From the NCBI RefSeq assembly GCF_014646515.1, contig NZ_BMNK01000007.1:126398-190397 (forward strand): a DNA stretch of 64,000 bases, read 5' to 3'. The DNA is from Nonomuraea glycinis. Its GTDB lineage: Bacteria; Actinomycetota; Actinomycetes; Streptosporangiales; Streptosporangiaceae. Below the pieces are notes generated by a model, which did no database searches, was not told where the DNA came from, and worked only from the letters and a program-made list of their open reading frames with translations. Below, piece by piece: positions 26,569 through 34,503 of the stretch (position 1 is the stretch's first letter; every line of letters starts with the position of its first letter). The position numbers were made by a program, and so were the translations under genes.

Positions 26569-27558
26569 ATGTTGCGAGACTCGTTCGGACGGGTGGCGAC
26601 GGATCTGCGGGTGTCCCTCACGGACAAGTGCAATCTGCGCTGCTCCTACTGCATGCCCCCCGAGGGACTCGAGTGGCTGCCCAACGCGCAGCTCCTCACC
26701 GCGGACGAGATCGTCAGGCTGGTGACGATCGGCGTCGAACGGCTCGGCATCCAGGAGGTGCGCTACACCGGTGGCGAGCCGCTGCTGCGCCGCGAGCTCG
26801 TCGACATCGTCGGCCGGACCACCGCGCTGCGGCCCCGGCCGCAGGTGTCCCTGACCACCAACGGCATCGGCCTGGCCCGCGTCGCCGCCCCGCTGGCCGC
26901 CGCCGGACTGGACCGGGTCAACGTCTCCCTCGACACCCTCGACCGCGACACCTTCAAGCGGCTCGCGCACCGTGACAGGTTCCCCGACGTGATCGCCGGC
27001 CTGGCCGCCGCCCACGACGCCGGTCTGCGCCCCGTCAAGGTCAACGCGGTGCTCATGCGCGAGGTCAACCAGCACGAGGCCGTACCGCTGCTCCGCTACT
27101 GCCTGGAGCAGGGCTACGAGCTGCGGTTCATCGAGCAGATGCCGCTCGACGCCCAGCACGGCTGGAGCCGCGACACCATGGTCACGGCCAACGAGATCCT
27201 CAAGCTGCTGTCGGCCTCGTTCGACCTGACGGCCGACGACCAGGAGGAGCGCGGCAGCGCCCCCGCCGAGCGGTTCCTGGTCGACGGAGGCCCCGGCAGG
27301 GTGGGCGTGATCGGCTCGGTCACCCGGCCGTTCTGCGCCGCCTGCGACCGCGTACGCCTCACCGCCGACGGGCAGATCCGCAACTGCCTGTTCGCCACCG
27401 AGGAGTCCGACCTCAAGGCCGCGATGCGCGCGGGCGCGAGCGACGACGAGCTGGCCGAGCGGTGGATCGCCGCCGTCACCCGCAAGAAGGCCGGCCACGG
27501 CATCGACGACCCCAGCTTCCTCCAGCCGTCCCGCCCGATGTCGGCGATCGGCGGCTAG
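26569..27558 (+). CDS. moaA: GTP 3',8-cyclase MoaA
   Basis: 329 aa; AGGAGGTGA precedes the ATG. The radical-SAM cluster ligands are C21, C25 and C28 (CNLRCSYC). The C-terminal second 4Fe-4S site is FCAACDRVRLT with NCLF further on. The protein ends in the functional Gly-Gly (SAIGG). It makes 3',8-cH2GTP, the first step of molybdenum-cofactor synthesis, followed by MoaC, which is not in the window. Confidence 0.96.
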   Translation: MLRDSFGRVATDLRVSLTDKCNLRCSYCMPPEGLEWLPNAQLLTADEIVRLVTIGVERLGIQEVRYTGGEPLLRRELVDIVGRTTALRPRPQVSLTTNGIGLARVAAPLAAAGLDRVNVSLDTLDRDTFKRLAHRDRFPDVIAGLAAAHDAGLRPVKVNAVLMREVNQHEAVPLLRYCLEQGYELRFIEQMPLDAQHGWSRDTMVTANEILKLLSASFDLTADDQEERGSAPAERFLVDGGPGRVGVIGSVTRPFCAACDRVRLTADGQIRNCLFATEESDLKAAMRAGASDDELAERWIAAVTRKKAGHGIDDPSFLQPSRPMSAIGG

Positions 27559-27644
27559 CGGCCGGGGACGGGCCAGCGCGCGTCCGCCCTGAGGTAAACC
27601 TGGTTCGACACTGCGACACTGGGGACGATCTCGAGGAGGCTCGT

Positions 27645-27902
27645 ATGAACGTATTGGCCGAGTGGACCGCGCTGGCCTGCAAGGAGCTGGGCGTGGACCC
27701 CGCCCGGGTGGACCGGGACCTGGTCCTGGAGCTGACCAAGGAGGTGGCGCACGGGGTGGCCAGGCCGGCCGCGCCGTTGACGGCCTATCTGCTCGGACTG
27801 GCCCAGGGAGCGGGCACCGCGCCTGACGACGCGGTGGCGCGGCTGACGACGCTGGCCGGCAACTGGAGCCAGGCCACGAAGGAGACACTGACCGACAGCT
27901 GA
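27645..27902 (+). CDS. DUF6457 small protein, probably linked to molybdopterin metabolism
   Basis: 85 aa, ATG after GAGGAGG. Mostly helical, with LGVDPARVDRDLVLELTKEVAHGVARPAAPLTAYLLG typical of this family (opening WTALACKELG). DUF6457 proteins are found beside, or fused to, MobA-type guanylyltransferases. Here it lies 86 bp after moaA on the same strand, which supports the link. Function is not known. Confidence 0.75.
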   Translation: MNVLAEWTALACKELGVDPARVDRDLVLELTKEVAHGVARPAAPLTAYLLGLAQGAGTAPDDAVARLTTLAGNWSQATKETLTDS

Positions 27903-28066
27903 CATTTGCACGAACTGTCGCTATCAAGCCCCGCCCGAACCTGAACGTTTCCTGTGAAATGTGGGGAAGGCGGGGTGTAAACGATTTCGGGAAAGCGGCC
28001 CTATCCGACTGCGCCCTGTAACGAGACAGATCATTTAGATCCACGTTTTGCCCAGAAAAGGGGCAA
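27903..28066. other. Noncoding stretch between DUF6457 and the hairpin RNA
   Basis: No open frame with a credible start. A 7-bp stem CCCCGCC/GGCGGGG encloses about 35 nt near 27930-27978 and may end the moaA-DUF6457 message. On the minus strand TTGCCCCTTTTC at 28055-28066 follows the last RNA hairpin and looks like a terminator tail. Confidence 0.35.
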
Positions 28067-28169
28067 CGCCGGGTGGTTACGGGGGCAAACCACCCGGCGT
28101 CGCTTCATCGGCGTTCCGACGGGGGCCCGGAACGCCGGCACCAGCGCTCCGACGGGGGACCGGAGCGCT
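28067..28169 (-). ncRNA. Three-hairpin structured RNA with C5 loops (6C RNA-like)
   Basis: Three consecutive perfect hairpins with different stems but almost the same 9-nt loop. In plus coordinates: 28067-28099 (12-bp stem), 28109-28137 (10 bp), 28143-28169 (9 bp). The loops on the minus strand are TGCCCCCGT, GGCCCCCGT and GTCCCCCGT. Conserved loops on unrelated stems imply selection on RNA structure. The nearest known class is the actinobacterial 6C RNA (stem-loops with runs of about six cytosines), which usually has two such hairpins. A promoter-like pair just upstream on the minus strand and a pyrimidine-rich tail after the last stem favour minus-strand transcription. Confidence 0.68.
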
Positions 28170-28178
28170 TGTCTAAAG

Positions 28179-28208
28179 CGTACACCTACAACCCGTGGGA
28201 TGCGTCAA
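28179..28208 (-). promoter_or_regulatory. Promoter-like element for the hairpin RNA
   Basis: On the minus strand TTGACG (28203-28208) and TGTACG (28179-28184) are 18 bp apart; GTGTAC gives 17. A start point about 7 nt later would fall just before the first hairpin. It lies downstream of the DUF3099 stop, so the RNA could also be processed from that transcript. Confidence 0.4.
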
Positions 28209-28215
28209 GACTTAG

Positions 28216-28539
28216 TCACGACCCGATCTCGCGTCGGTGCATCGGTATCTCACTTTGGTCATCTCCAGGGCTGTGAAAGGTGGGAGGAGGGGCGTCCGCG
28301 CCTCTCTCATTGGCTCCGATTACGGCTATGTATGGCAAAAGAACTGCGCCCGCGATGAACAGCATGCGGTAGGGCCACGGCAGGGGCAGCACCACCGCCA
28401 GGATCAGGCAGATCGTGCGGATCCCCATCTTGATGAGGTAACTGATCTCGCGCCGGTGGATGTCCGCGGTCAGCGACGGCCTGGCATCCGTGACCTGGTG
28501 GACATCTTTGTTCCTGCGCCAACCTTTCATACTTCCCAC
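28216..28539 (-). CDS. DUF3099 membrane protein
   Basis: 107 aa from a GTG with GAGG 6 nt before it; an ATG 9 bp later is possible. Residues about 15-30 are VTDARPSLTADIHRREI, the conserved lead-in of DUF3099. Two adjacent helices follow (ICLILAVVLPLPWPYRM and FIAGAVLLPYIAVI), then a disordered tail. The family is restricted to Actinobacteria and has no known function. It is divergent from dodecin. Confidence 0.85.
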   Translation of the reverse strand: MGSMKGWRRNKDVHQVTDARPSLTADIHRREISYLIKMGIRTICLILAVVLPLPWPYRMLFIAGAVLLPYIAVIGANERGADAPPPTFHSPGDDQSEIPMHRREIGS

Positions 28540-28629
28540 GGTAGACCTCGGACGAACCGCCCATGACGGCGCTCCCGTACATCGGCGCAGGTCATGCGAT
28601 CATGGCCGTGGAGTAAGGAGGATGTGGAG

Positions 28630-28842
28630 ATGACGGATCGCACATACCGAGTGACCGAGATCGTCGGCACGTCGGCGGAGAGCGTGGAGCAGGCCATCCG
28701 CAACGGGGTCAGGCGGGCCTCCGAGACGCTGCGGCACCTCGACTGGTTCGAGGTGACCGAGGTGCGCGGCCACATCGAAGGGGGAGAGGTGGCGCACTTT
28801 CAGGTCGGCCTGAAGGTGGGGTTCCGGCTGGAGGACTCCTAG
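28630..28842 (+). CDS. Dodecin (flavin-binding dodecamer)
   Basis: 70 aa, ATG 7 nt after AAGGAGG. The typical beta-alpha-beta-beta fold: YRVTEIVGTSAESVEQAIRN, then LRHLDWFEVTEVRGHI with the flavin-stacking Trp and HFQVGLKVGFRLE. Dodecins form hollow 12-mers that store riboflavin, FMN or CoA. Monocistronic. Confidence 0.93.
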   Translation: MTDRTYRVTEIVGTSAESVEQAIRNGVRRASETLRHLDWFEVTEVRGHIEGGEVAHFQVGLKVGFRLEDS

Positions 28843-28895
28843 ACATCTGGGGCCACCTGGGTGACAGATCAGGCGTCAGACGACAAACTGCGACT

Positions 28896-29906
28896 ATGCG
28901 CAGCCGTACGGCGGGGGTGTTGTCGGCACTGCTCGTCCTCATCATGCCCGCGGTCATGGCCTGCTCGGGGCGGACACCCGCAGCTCAGCACCCGGCCCAG
29001 GAGTCCGCGGACGAGCAGGGGTCAGGGGTGTTACGCCAGAACTCCGACGAGATCGCGCGCACGGTGCGCAGCCTGCGGCAGGTGGACGACCTGCCGCTCT
29101 ACGAGATGACCTACCACGGCGACTACGACGCCGAGGCGCCGCTCACCGACCCGGAGCTCGCCCGCCGCGACGACGACTGGGCCTGCTCGCTGTTCGTCCG
29201 GGGCACCGAGTTCGGCAGAAACTTCGACTGGGACCCGAACCCGGCCATGGTGGTGCGCGTCAGCCCGCCCGGTGGTTACGCCTCGCTGTCGCTGTCGGAC
29301 GTCTCGTACGTGCTCGACGGTGGCGCGCCCGACCTGAAGGACGCCGCCGACCGGCGGCGGCTCGGGCACGCGGTGCTCCTGCCGTTCGACGGCATGAACG
29401 ACCAGGGCCTCACCGTCGGCCTGGCCCAGGTGCCGGACGCCGAGCTGCCCGCCAGGACGCCGGGCCGCACCCTGGTGGGCACCACGCGCATCATCCGGCT
29501 GATGCTCGACCGCGCCGCCACCGTGGACGAGGCCGTCGCCCTCATGCGCCGCTACGACGTGGAGTTCACCGACGGGCCGCAGGTGCACTATCTGATCGCC
29601 GACCGGTCGGGCCGGTCCGTGGTCGTCGAGTACGGCGGCGGCAGGCTGCACGTCATCGACGACCGGATCCTCACCAACATCACCATGGCCGGCGCCGACC
29701 GCCGCACCCGGATGGCCGACTCGCGCTACGGCACCCTGGCCGAGGGCATCGGCACCGAGACCGACGCCCTCGACCTGTTGCGCCAGGTGGCCCAGCCGCA
29801 CACCCGCTGGTCGATCGTCTACGACATGAAGGCGGGCACCGCCCGGCTCGTCACCGGCCAGCGGTGGAGCCGGGTGCACGAGCTCACCGTCGGCCCGCCC
29901 GGCTGA
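28896..29906 (+). CDS. Secreted lipoprotein of the linear amide C-N hydrolase (choloylglycine hydrolase/acylase) family
   Basis: 336 aa. A lipobox (AVMAC) gives lipid-modified C23, and a Gln/Glu-rich linker follows. C97 in WACSLFVRGTEFGRNFDWD is the expected Ntn nucleophile, with the Arg and Asp of the active site nearby. VHYLIADRSGRSVVVEY and ILTNIT also fit the Ntn-hydrolase fold. Related enzymes open bile salts, penicillin V or acyl-homoserine lactones. The substrate here is unknown. An internal Cys nucleophile would need self-cleavage before C97 or action from an internal position. The start has no strong ribosome site. Confidence 0.78.
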   Translation: MRSRTAGVLSALLVLIMPAVMACSGRTPAAQHPAQESADEQGSGVLRQNSDEIARTVRSLRQVDDLPLYEMTYHGDYDAEAPLTDPELARRDDDWACSLFVRGTEFGRNFDWDPNPAMVVRVSPPGGYASLSLSDVSYVLDGGAPDLKDAADRRRLGHAVLLPFDGMNDQGLTVGLAQVPDAELPARTPGRTLVGTTRIIRLMLDRAATVDEAVALMRRYDVEFTDGPQVHYLIADRSGRSVVVEYGGGRLHVIDDRILTNITMAGADRRTRMADSRYGTLAEGIGTETDALDLLRQVAQPHTRWSIVYDMKAGTARLVTGQRWSRVHELTVGPPG

Positions 29907-29961
29907 CCGCCGGCAGGGGCCAGGCGGCCTGGCCGGCCGTCAGGCAGGTGCCAGGCGGCCT

Positions 29962-30121
29962 GCTCAGCTCGCCTGGCCGACCCTCGGCATGCGGTCGGCG
30001 ACTCGCTCAGCTCGCCTGGCCGACCCTCGGCATGCGGTCGGCGACTCGCTCAGCTCGCCTGGCCGACCCTCGGCATGCGGTCGGCGACTCGCTCAGCTCG
30101 CCTGGCTGACCGTCGACATGT
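29962..30121. repeat. 43-bp tandem repeat array derived from the tldE 3' end
   Basis: Three complete 43-bp units begin at 29962, 30005 and 30048; a fourth, diverged unit begins at 30091 and contains the last codons and stop of tldE. Each extra unit, read on the minus strand, holds a short frame MPRVGQAS-stop that matches the real C-terminus MSTVSQAS-stop. Each unit also has a CCGACC/GGTCGG inverted repeat that can form a hairpin between the convergent genes. Confidence 0.92.
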
Positions 30122-31463
30122 TGAAGTCGGGCACCCGTACGGCGGGCATGACGGTGCGGGTGAAGTAGTCGCCCCACTCGCGGGCCAGCGTCTGCTCGGC
30201 CGCGCCGATCTCCGTCACGCGGCCCAGCAGGTCGACCGGGCTCTCGTTGAACCGGAAGTTGTTCACCTCGCCCACCACCTCGCCGTGCTCGACCAGGTAG
30301 ACGCCGTCCCGGGTCAGGCCGGTCAGCAGCAGCGTCTGCGGGTCGACCTCGCGGATGTACCACAGGCAGGTGAGCAGCAGGCCGTGCTCGGTGGAGGCGA
30401 TCATCTCCTCCAGGGAGCGGCCGTCCTCCGGCCCCTTCATGATCAGATTGTCGACGGCGGGCGTCACCGGCAGGCCGCTCAGCTCGGCCGAGTAGCGCGT
30501 CTGCAGCAGCGCCTCCAGCCGGCCGTCCTTGATCCAGTCGGTCGCCGCCAGCGGCAGCCCGTTGTCGAACACCGAGCTCTCCCGGCTGGAGGAGTGCGCC
30601 ATGACGAACGGCGCGCAGCCGATGCCGCTCGCCGCCGGGTCGCTGGCCAGCGTCACCGGCAAGGTGGCCAGCCGCTCGCCCACCCGGGTGCCGCCGCCCG
30701 GCTTGGCGAAGACCGAGCGGCCGTCCACGGCGTCCCTGGCCTGCGCCGACCAGAACAGGTAGACCATCAGGTCGGCCACCGCGCTCGGCGGGATCAGCGT
30801 CTCGTAGCGGCCCGCCGGCAGGTCCACCCGGTTCTTGGCCCAGTCGAGGCGCCGGGCCAGCGAGGCGTCGAGCACGGCCACGTCCACGTCGGTGAAGTCT
30901 CGGGTGGCCACCCCGGTCCACGCCGAGCGCTTGAGGTCGGCGGACTTGGCGTTGAGCTCCAGCCGCCCGGTCGGCTGGTCGTGGCGCAGCCGCAGGCCGG
31001 TGGAGCTGCCGAGGAAGGTCGAGGTCAGCGTGTGCTCGGCGAAACCGTACAGCTTCCTGCCGCCGGCCTTGGCGGCGGCGAAGGCCTCGCCGAGCGCGGG
31101 CGCGAAGCTCTGGAACACCTCGATGTCGGTGGGCGTCACCGGCGCGTCCCAGCCCGCGCTCGCCGGCCCGCCCTCGACCAGCGGCCGGGCGTCCTCGGCC
31201 GGCTGCGCGTCGCGGGCGGTGGCGTCGGCGGCGGCCACCACGTCGGCGAGCTGCTCGGGGCGCACGGCCGCGCGCGAGACGACGCCCACGCCCTGTCCCG
31301 CGATCGAGATCACGGTGAGCCGGCTGGAGCGGGCCACGCCGTTGGTCGTCAGAGTGTTGCCGGCGAAGCGCAGGTTGGCGGTGGACTCCTCGTCCACGAG
31401 CACCACGCATCCGTCGGTCGTGGAGAGCTCCAGGGCCCTTTCCACCATCTCCTGGGGAGTCAT
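30093..31463 (-). CDS. tldE: TldE/PmbA-family metalloprotease subunit
   Basis: 456 aa from the ATG at 31463; a GTG 3 bp upstream is equally placed. It has the PmbA fold with no HExxxH, as expected for the non-catalytic partner. Conserved parts include FAEHTLTSTFLGSSTGLRLR, a SSRESSVFDNGLPL loop and the C-terminal EVNNFRFNESPVDLLGR. TldD and TldE form a hetero-dimeric protease that matures RiPPs such as microcin B17 and degrades small unfolded proteins. Coupled to tldD by a one-base overlap. Confidence 0.9.
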   Translation of the reverse strand: MTPQEMVERALELSTTDGCVVLVDEESTANLRFAGNTLTTNGVARSSRLTVISIAGQGVGVVSRAAVRPEQLADVVAAADATARDAQPAEDARPLVEGGPASAGWDAPVTPTDIEVFQSFAPALGEAFAAAKAGGRKLYGFAEHTLTSTFLGSSTGLRLRHDQPTGRLELNAKSADLKRSAWTGVATRDFTDVDVAVLDASLARRLDWAKNRVDLPAGRYETLIPPSAVADLMVYLFWSAQARDAVDGRSVFAKPGGGTRVGERLATLPVTLASDPAASGIGCAPFVMAHSSSRESSVFDNGLPLAATDWIKDGRLEALLQTRYSAELSGLPVTPAVDNLIMKGPEDGRSLEEMIASTEHGLLLTCLWYIREVDPQTLLLTGLTRDGVYLVEHGEVVGEVNNFRFNESPVDLLGRVTEIGAAEQTLAREWGDYFTRTVMPAVRVPDFNMSTVSQAS

Positions 31464-32956
31464 CACTTACCACCCTCCTGAACGGTGTTGAGGATCCGGA
31501 CGCGCCTGAACAGCGCGGAGGGGCAGCCGTGGCTGACCGGCGCGACCTGGCCGGGCTGGCCCTTGCCGCAGTTGAAGGCGCCGCCCAGCACGTAGGTCCC
31601 GGGGCCGCCGACGGCCTCCATGGACTGCCAGAAGTCGGTCGTCGTCGCCTGGTACGCGAAGTCGCGGACCTGCCCGGCGAGCCGGCCGTGCGAGATCCGG
31701 TACGCCCGCTGACCCGTGAACTGGAAGTTGTAGCGCTGCATGTCGATCGACCAGCTCTTGTCGCCGACGATGTAGAGGCCCCGCTCGACGCCGGAGATGA
31801 GCTCCTCCGTGGCCGGCCCGTCCGGGTCGGGCGCCAGCGAGACGTTGGCCATCCGCTGGATCGGCATGTGCCCGGGGGAGTCGGCGAAGGCGCAGCCGTT
31901 GGACCTGCCGAGGCCCTTCATCAGCGCCATCCGGCGGTCGAGCTGGTAGCCGACCAGGACGCCGTCCTTGACGATGTCGAAGCTCTGCCCCTGGACGCCC
32001 TCGTCGTCGAAGCCGACCGTGGCCAGCCCGTGGGTGACGGTCCTGTCGCCGGTCACGTTCATCGACGAGGAGCCGTAGACCAGCTCACCGAGCTGGTCGA
32101 AGGTGGCGAAGCTGGTGCCGGCGTAGGCGGCCTCGTAGCCGAGCGCCCGGTCGAGCTCCGTGGCGTGCCCGATCGACTCGTGGATCGTCAGCCACAGGTT
32201 GGACGGGTCGACCACCAGGTCGTAGTCGCCCGCCTCCACCGACGGGGCGGCGAGCTTCTCCGCCAGCAGCTCCGGCAGCTTGGCCAGCTCGGCCGCCCAG
32301 TCCCAGCCGGTGCCGGTCAGGTATTCGTAGCCGCGGCCCACCGGGGGCGCGATCGTCGACATGTCGTCGAACCCCGACGCGGAGGCCTTCATCGCGTTGA
32401 GCTTCGGATGCACGCGTACGCGCTGCTGGGTGGTGACGGTGCCGGCCGTGTCGGCGTAGAACTTCTGCTCCTTGACCTGCAGCAGCCGGGCCGAGACGTG
32501 GTCGGCGCCCTTGAGCAGCCCGGCCGACCAGTCGGCCAGCAGCGCGACCTTGTCGGCCGAGGGCACCTCGAACGGGTCCACGTCGTAGTCCGACACCCAG
32601 GTGACGTCGGCGTGCACGGGCTCGGGCGCGAGCTCGATGGGCTCGGTGTTGATCGGCGCGCTCACCTCGGCGACCCGCACCGCCTGCTCGGCGACCCGCA
32701 CGGCCGCCTCAGGAGTCAGCTGGATGCCGGAGGCGAACCCCCAGGTGCCGTTCTTGACGACTCGGACGGCGTAACCCAGGTCGTCGGCGTCGGAGGCACC
32801 CTCCAATCTGGTGTCGTAGAGGCTGAGCGTCTCGGCTCTGACACGCTCCAGCCGGAAGTCGGCGTGCTCGGCCCCCAGCTCACGGGCGCGTTGCAGGGCG
32901 GCGTCCGCGAGCCGCCTGAGCGGCAGCGCGAGGAAATCGGCATCGATCTGGCGCAT
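31463..32956 (-). CDS. tldD: TldD-family metalloprotease catalytic subunit
   Basis: 497 aa. The zinc motif is HESIGHATE (HExxxH), with the later cysteine in GGAFNCGKGQP completing the site. I use the ATG at 32956, 8 nt after AGGA; a GTG 6 bp upstream is too close to that site. Paired with tldE. No RiPP precursor is visible next to it, so a general housekeeping role is likely. Confidence 0.93.
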   Translation of the reverse strand: MRQIDADFLALPLRRLADAALQRARELGAEHADFRLERVRAETLSLYDTRLEGASDADDLGYAVRVVKNGTWGFASGIQLTPEAAVRVAEQAVRVAEVSAPINTEPIELAPEPVHADVTWVSDYDVDPFEVPSADKVALLADWSAGLLKGADHVSARLLQVKEQKFYADTAGTVTTQQRVRVHPKLNAMKASASGFDDMSTIAPPVGRGYEYLTGTGWDWAAELAKLPELLAEKLAAPSVEAGDYDLVVDPSNLWLTIHESIGHATELDRALGYEAAYAGTSFATFDQLGELVYGSSSMNVTGDRTVTHGLATVGFDDEGVQGQSFDIVKDGVLVGYQLDRRMALMKGLGRSNGCAFADSPGHMPIQRMANVSLAPDPDGPATEELISGVERGLYIVGDKSWSIDMQRYNFQFTGQRAYRISHGRLAGQVRDFAYQATTTDFWQSMEAVGGPGTYVLGGAFNCGKGQPGQVAPVSHGCPSALFRRVRILNTVQEGGK

Positions 32957-33033
32957 GTCCACGATCCTAGTGCCGTGATCTTGTCTCCCCCGGACAAGCG
33001 GATACCGGCGGGTAGGAGATAGCGTCGTCTGTC

Positions 33034-33729
33034 ATGGCACGCTCTGTACTCGTCACCGGAGGCAATCGCGGCATCGGCCTCGCGATCGCCCGCGAACTCG
33101 CCGCGACCGGCGACTCCGTCGCCGTCACCTATCGATCGGGAGAGCCGCCGGACGGCCTGTTCGGGGTGAGGTGCGACGTGACCAGCATGGCCGACGTCGA
33201 GGCCGCCTTCGACAAGGTCGAGGCCGAGCAGGGCCCGGTCGAGGTTCTGGTCTCCAACGCCGGCATCACCAAGGACACCCTGCTGGCGATGATGAAGGAG
33301 GACACCTTCACCGACGTCATCGACGCCAACCTGACCGGCGCCTACCGCGTCGCCAAGCGGGCCATCCGGCCCATGATGAAGCTCAAGCGCGGCCGGGTCA
33401 TCCTCATCTCCTCGGTCGTCGGCCTGTCCGGCCAGGCCGGGCAGACCAACTACGCCGCCTCCAAGGCCGGCCTGGTCGGCTTCGCCCGCTCCATGGCCCG
33501 CGAGTACGGCTCGCGCAACATCACCGTCAACGTGGTCTCACCCGGGTTCGTGGCCACCGACATGACGGCCGACCTCGACACCGAGGCCATCGTCAAGAAC
33601 ATCCCGCTGGGGCGGCAGGCGACCCCCGGCGAGGTGGCGCGCGTCGTCCGCTTCCTGGCGAGCGACGACGCCTCCTACATCACCGGGGCCGTGATCCCCG
33701 TCGACGGCGGACTCGGAATGGGGCACTGA
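33034..33729 (+). CDS. fabG: 3-oxoacyl-[ACP] reductase FabG
   Basis: 231 aa SDR. The NADP-binding TGGNRGIG, NAG, the Ser in ISSVVGLSG and YAASK give the full catalytic set. The gene is followed after 1 bp by fabI, the same pair as mabA-inhA in mycobacteria, which supports the fatty-acid-elongation role rather than another SDR function. Confidence 0.93.
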   Translation: MARSVLVTGGNRGIGLAIARELAATGDSVAVTYRSGEPPDGLFGVRCDVTSMADVEAAFDKVEAEQGPVEVLVSNAGITKDTLLAMMKEDTFTDVIDANLTGAYRVAKRAIRPMMKLKRGRVILISSVVGLSGQAGQTNYAASKAGLVGFARSMAREYGSRNITVNVVSPGFVATDMTADLDTEAIVKNIPLGRQATPGEVARVVRFLASDDASYITGAVIPVDGGLGMGH

Positions 33730-33730
33730 C

Positions 33731-34495
33731 ATGGGCATCCTCGAAGGTAAGCGGATCTTGGTGTCGGGTGTGCTGACCGACGCCTCCATCGCGTTCTCGG
33801 TCGCCAAGCTGGCCCAGGAGGAGGGCGCCACCGTGGTGCTCACCGGGTTCGGCAGGCTGAGCCTGGTCGAGCGGATCGCCAAACGGCTGCCGGAGAAGGC
33901 GCCGGTGCTGGAGCTCGACGTCCAGAACACCGAGCATCTCGACAGCCTGGCCACCCGCGTCGGCGAGCACGTCGACGGCCTCGACGGCGTGGTGCACTCG
34001 ATCGGCTTCGCGCCGCAGACCGCCCTCGGCGGCAACTTCCTCAACACCACGTGGGAGGACGTCGCGACGGCCCTGCACGTGTCCACCTACTCCTACAAGT
34101 CGCTGGCGGTGGCCTGCCTGCCGCTGATGAAGCAGGGCGGCGCGGTCGTCGGCCTCGACTTCGACGCCAGCAGGGCCTGGCCCGTCTACGACTGGATGGG
34201 CGTGGCCAAGGCCGGCCTGGAGTCCTGCAACCGCTACCTCGCCCGCGACCTGGGCAAGCACGGCATCCGCGCCAACCTGGTGGCCGCCGGCCCGCTGCGC
34301 ACGATGGCGGCCAAGTCGATCCCCGGCTTCAAGGAGTTCGAGGACAGCTGGCCGGAGAAGGCCCCGCTCGGCTGGGACCTGTCCGACACCCTGCCCGCCG
34401 CCAGGGCGTGCGTGGCGCTGATGTCCGACTGGTTCCCCGCCACCACGGGCGAGATCGTGCACGTGGACGGCGGCGTCCACGCGATCGGCGGCTAA
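33731..34495 (+). CDS. fabI: Enoyl-[ACP] reductase (NADH) FabI/InhA
   Basis: 254 aa. Opens GKRILVSGVLTDASIAF, the atypical nucleotide loop of FabI. The catalytic pair appears as YDWMGVAKAG (Tyr-x6-Lys), with FDASRAWPVY before it, very like InhA. It performs the last reduction of each fatty-acid elongation cycle. The C-terminus has VDGGVHAIGG. Confidence 0.93.
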   Translation: MGILEGKRILVSGVLTDASIAFSVAKLAQEEGATVVLTGFGRLSLVERIAKRLPEKAPVLELDVQNTEHLDSLATRVGEHVDGLDGVVHSIGFAPQTALGGNFLNTTWEDVATALHVSTYSYKSLAVACLPLMKQGGAVVGLDFDASRAWPVYDWMGVAKAGLESCNRYLARDLGKHGIRANLVAAGPLRTMAAKSIPGFKEFEDSWPEKAPLGWDLSDTLPAARACVALMSDWFPATTGEIVHVDGGVHAIGG

Positions 34496-34503
34496 GCCGC
34501 TGC

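Noticed and set aside
27903..28066. c-di-AMP or molybdenum-cofactor riboswitch near moaA
   Set aside because: The sequence lies after, not before, moaA, and I could not match either aptamer core. Only a simple long-range stem is visible.
28073..28276. A short plus-strand frame through the hairpin RNA
   Set aside because: No ribosome site, repetitive content imposed by the hairpins, and no similarity to a known protein.
29962..30121. Possible CRISPR array
   Set aside because: The 43-bp units are directly adjacent with no spacers and derive from the tldE 3' end.
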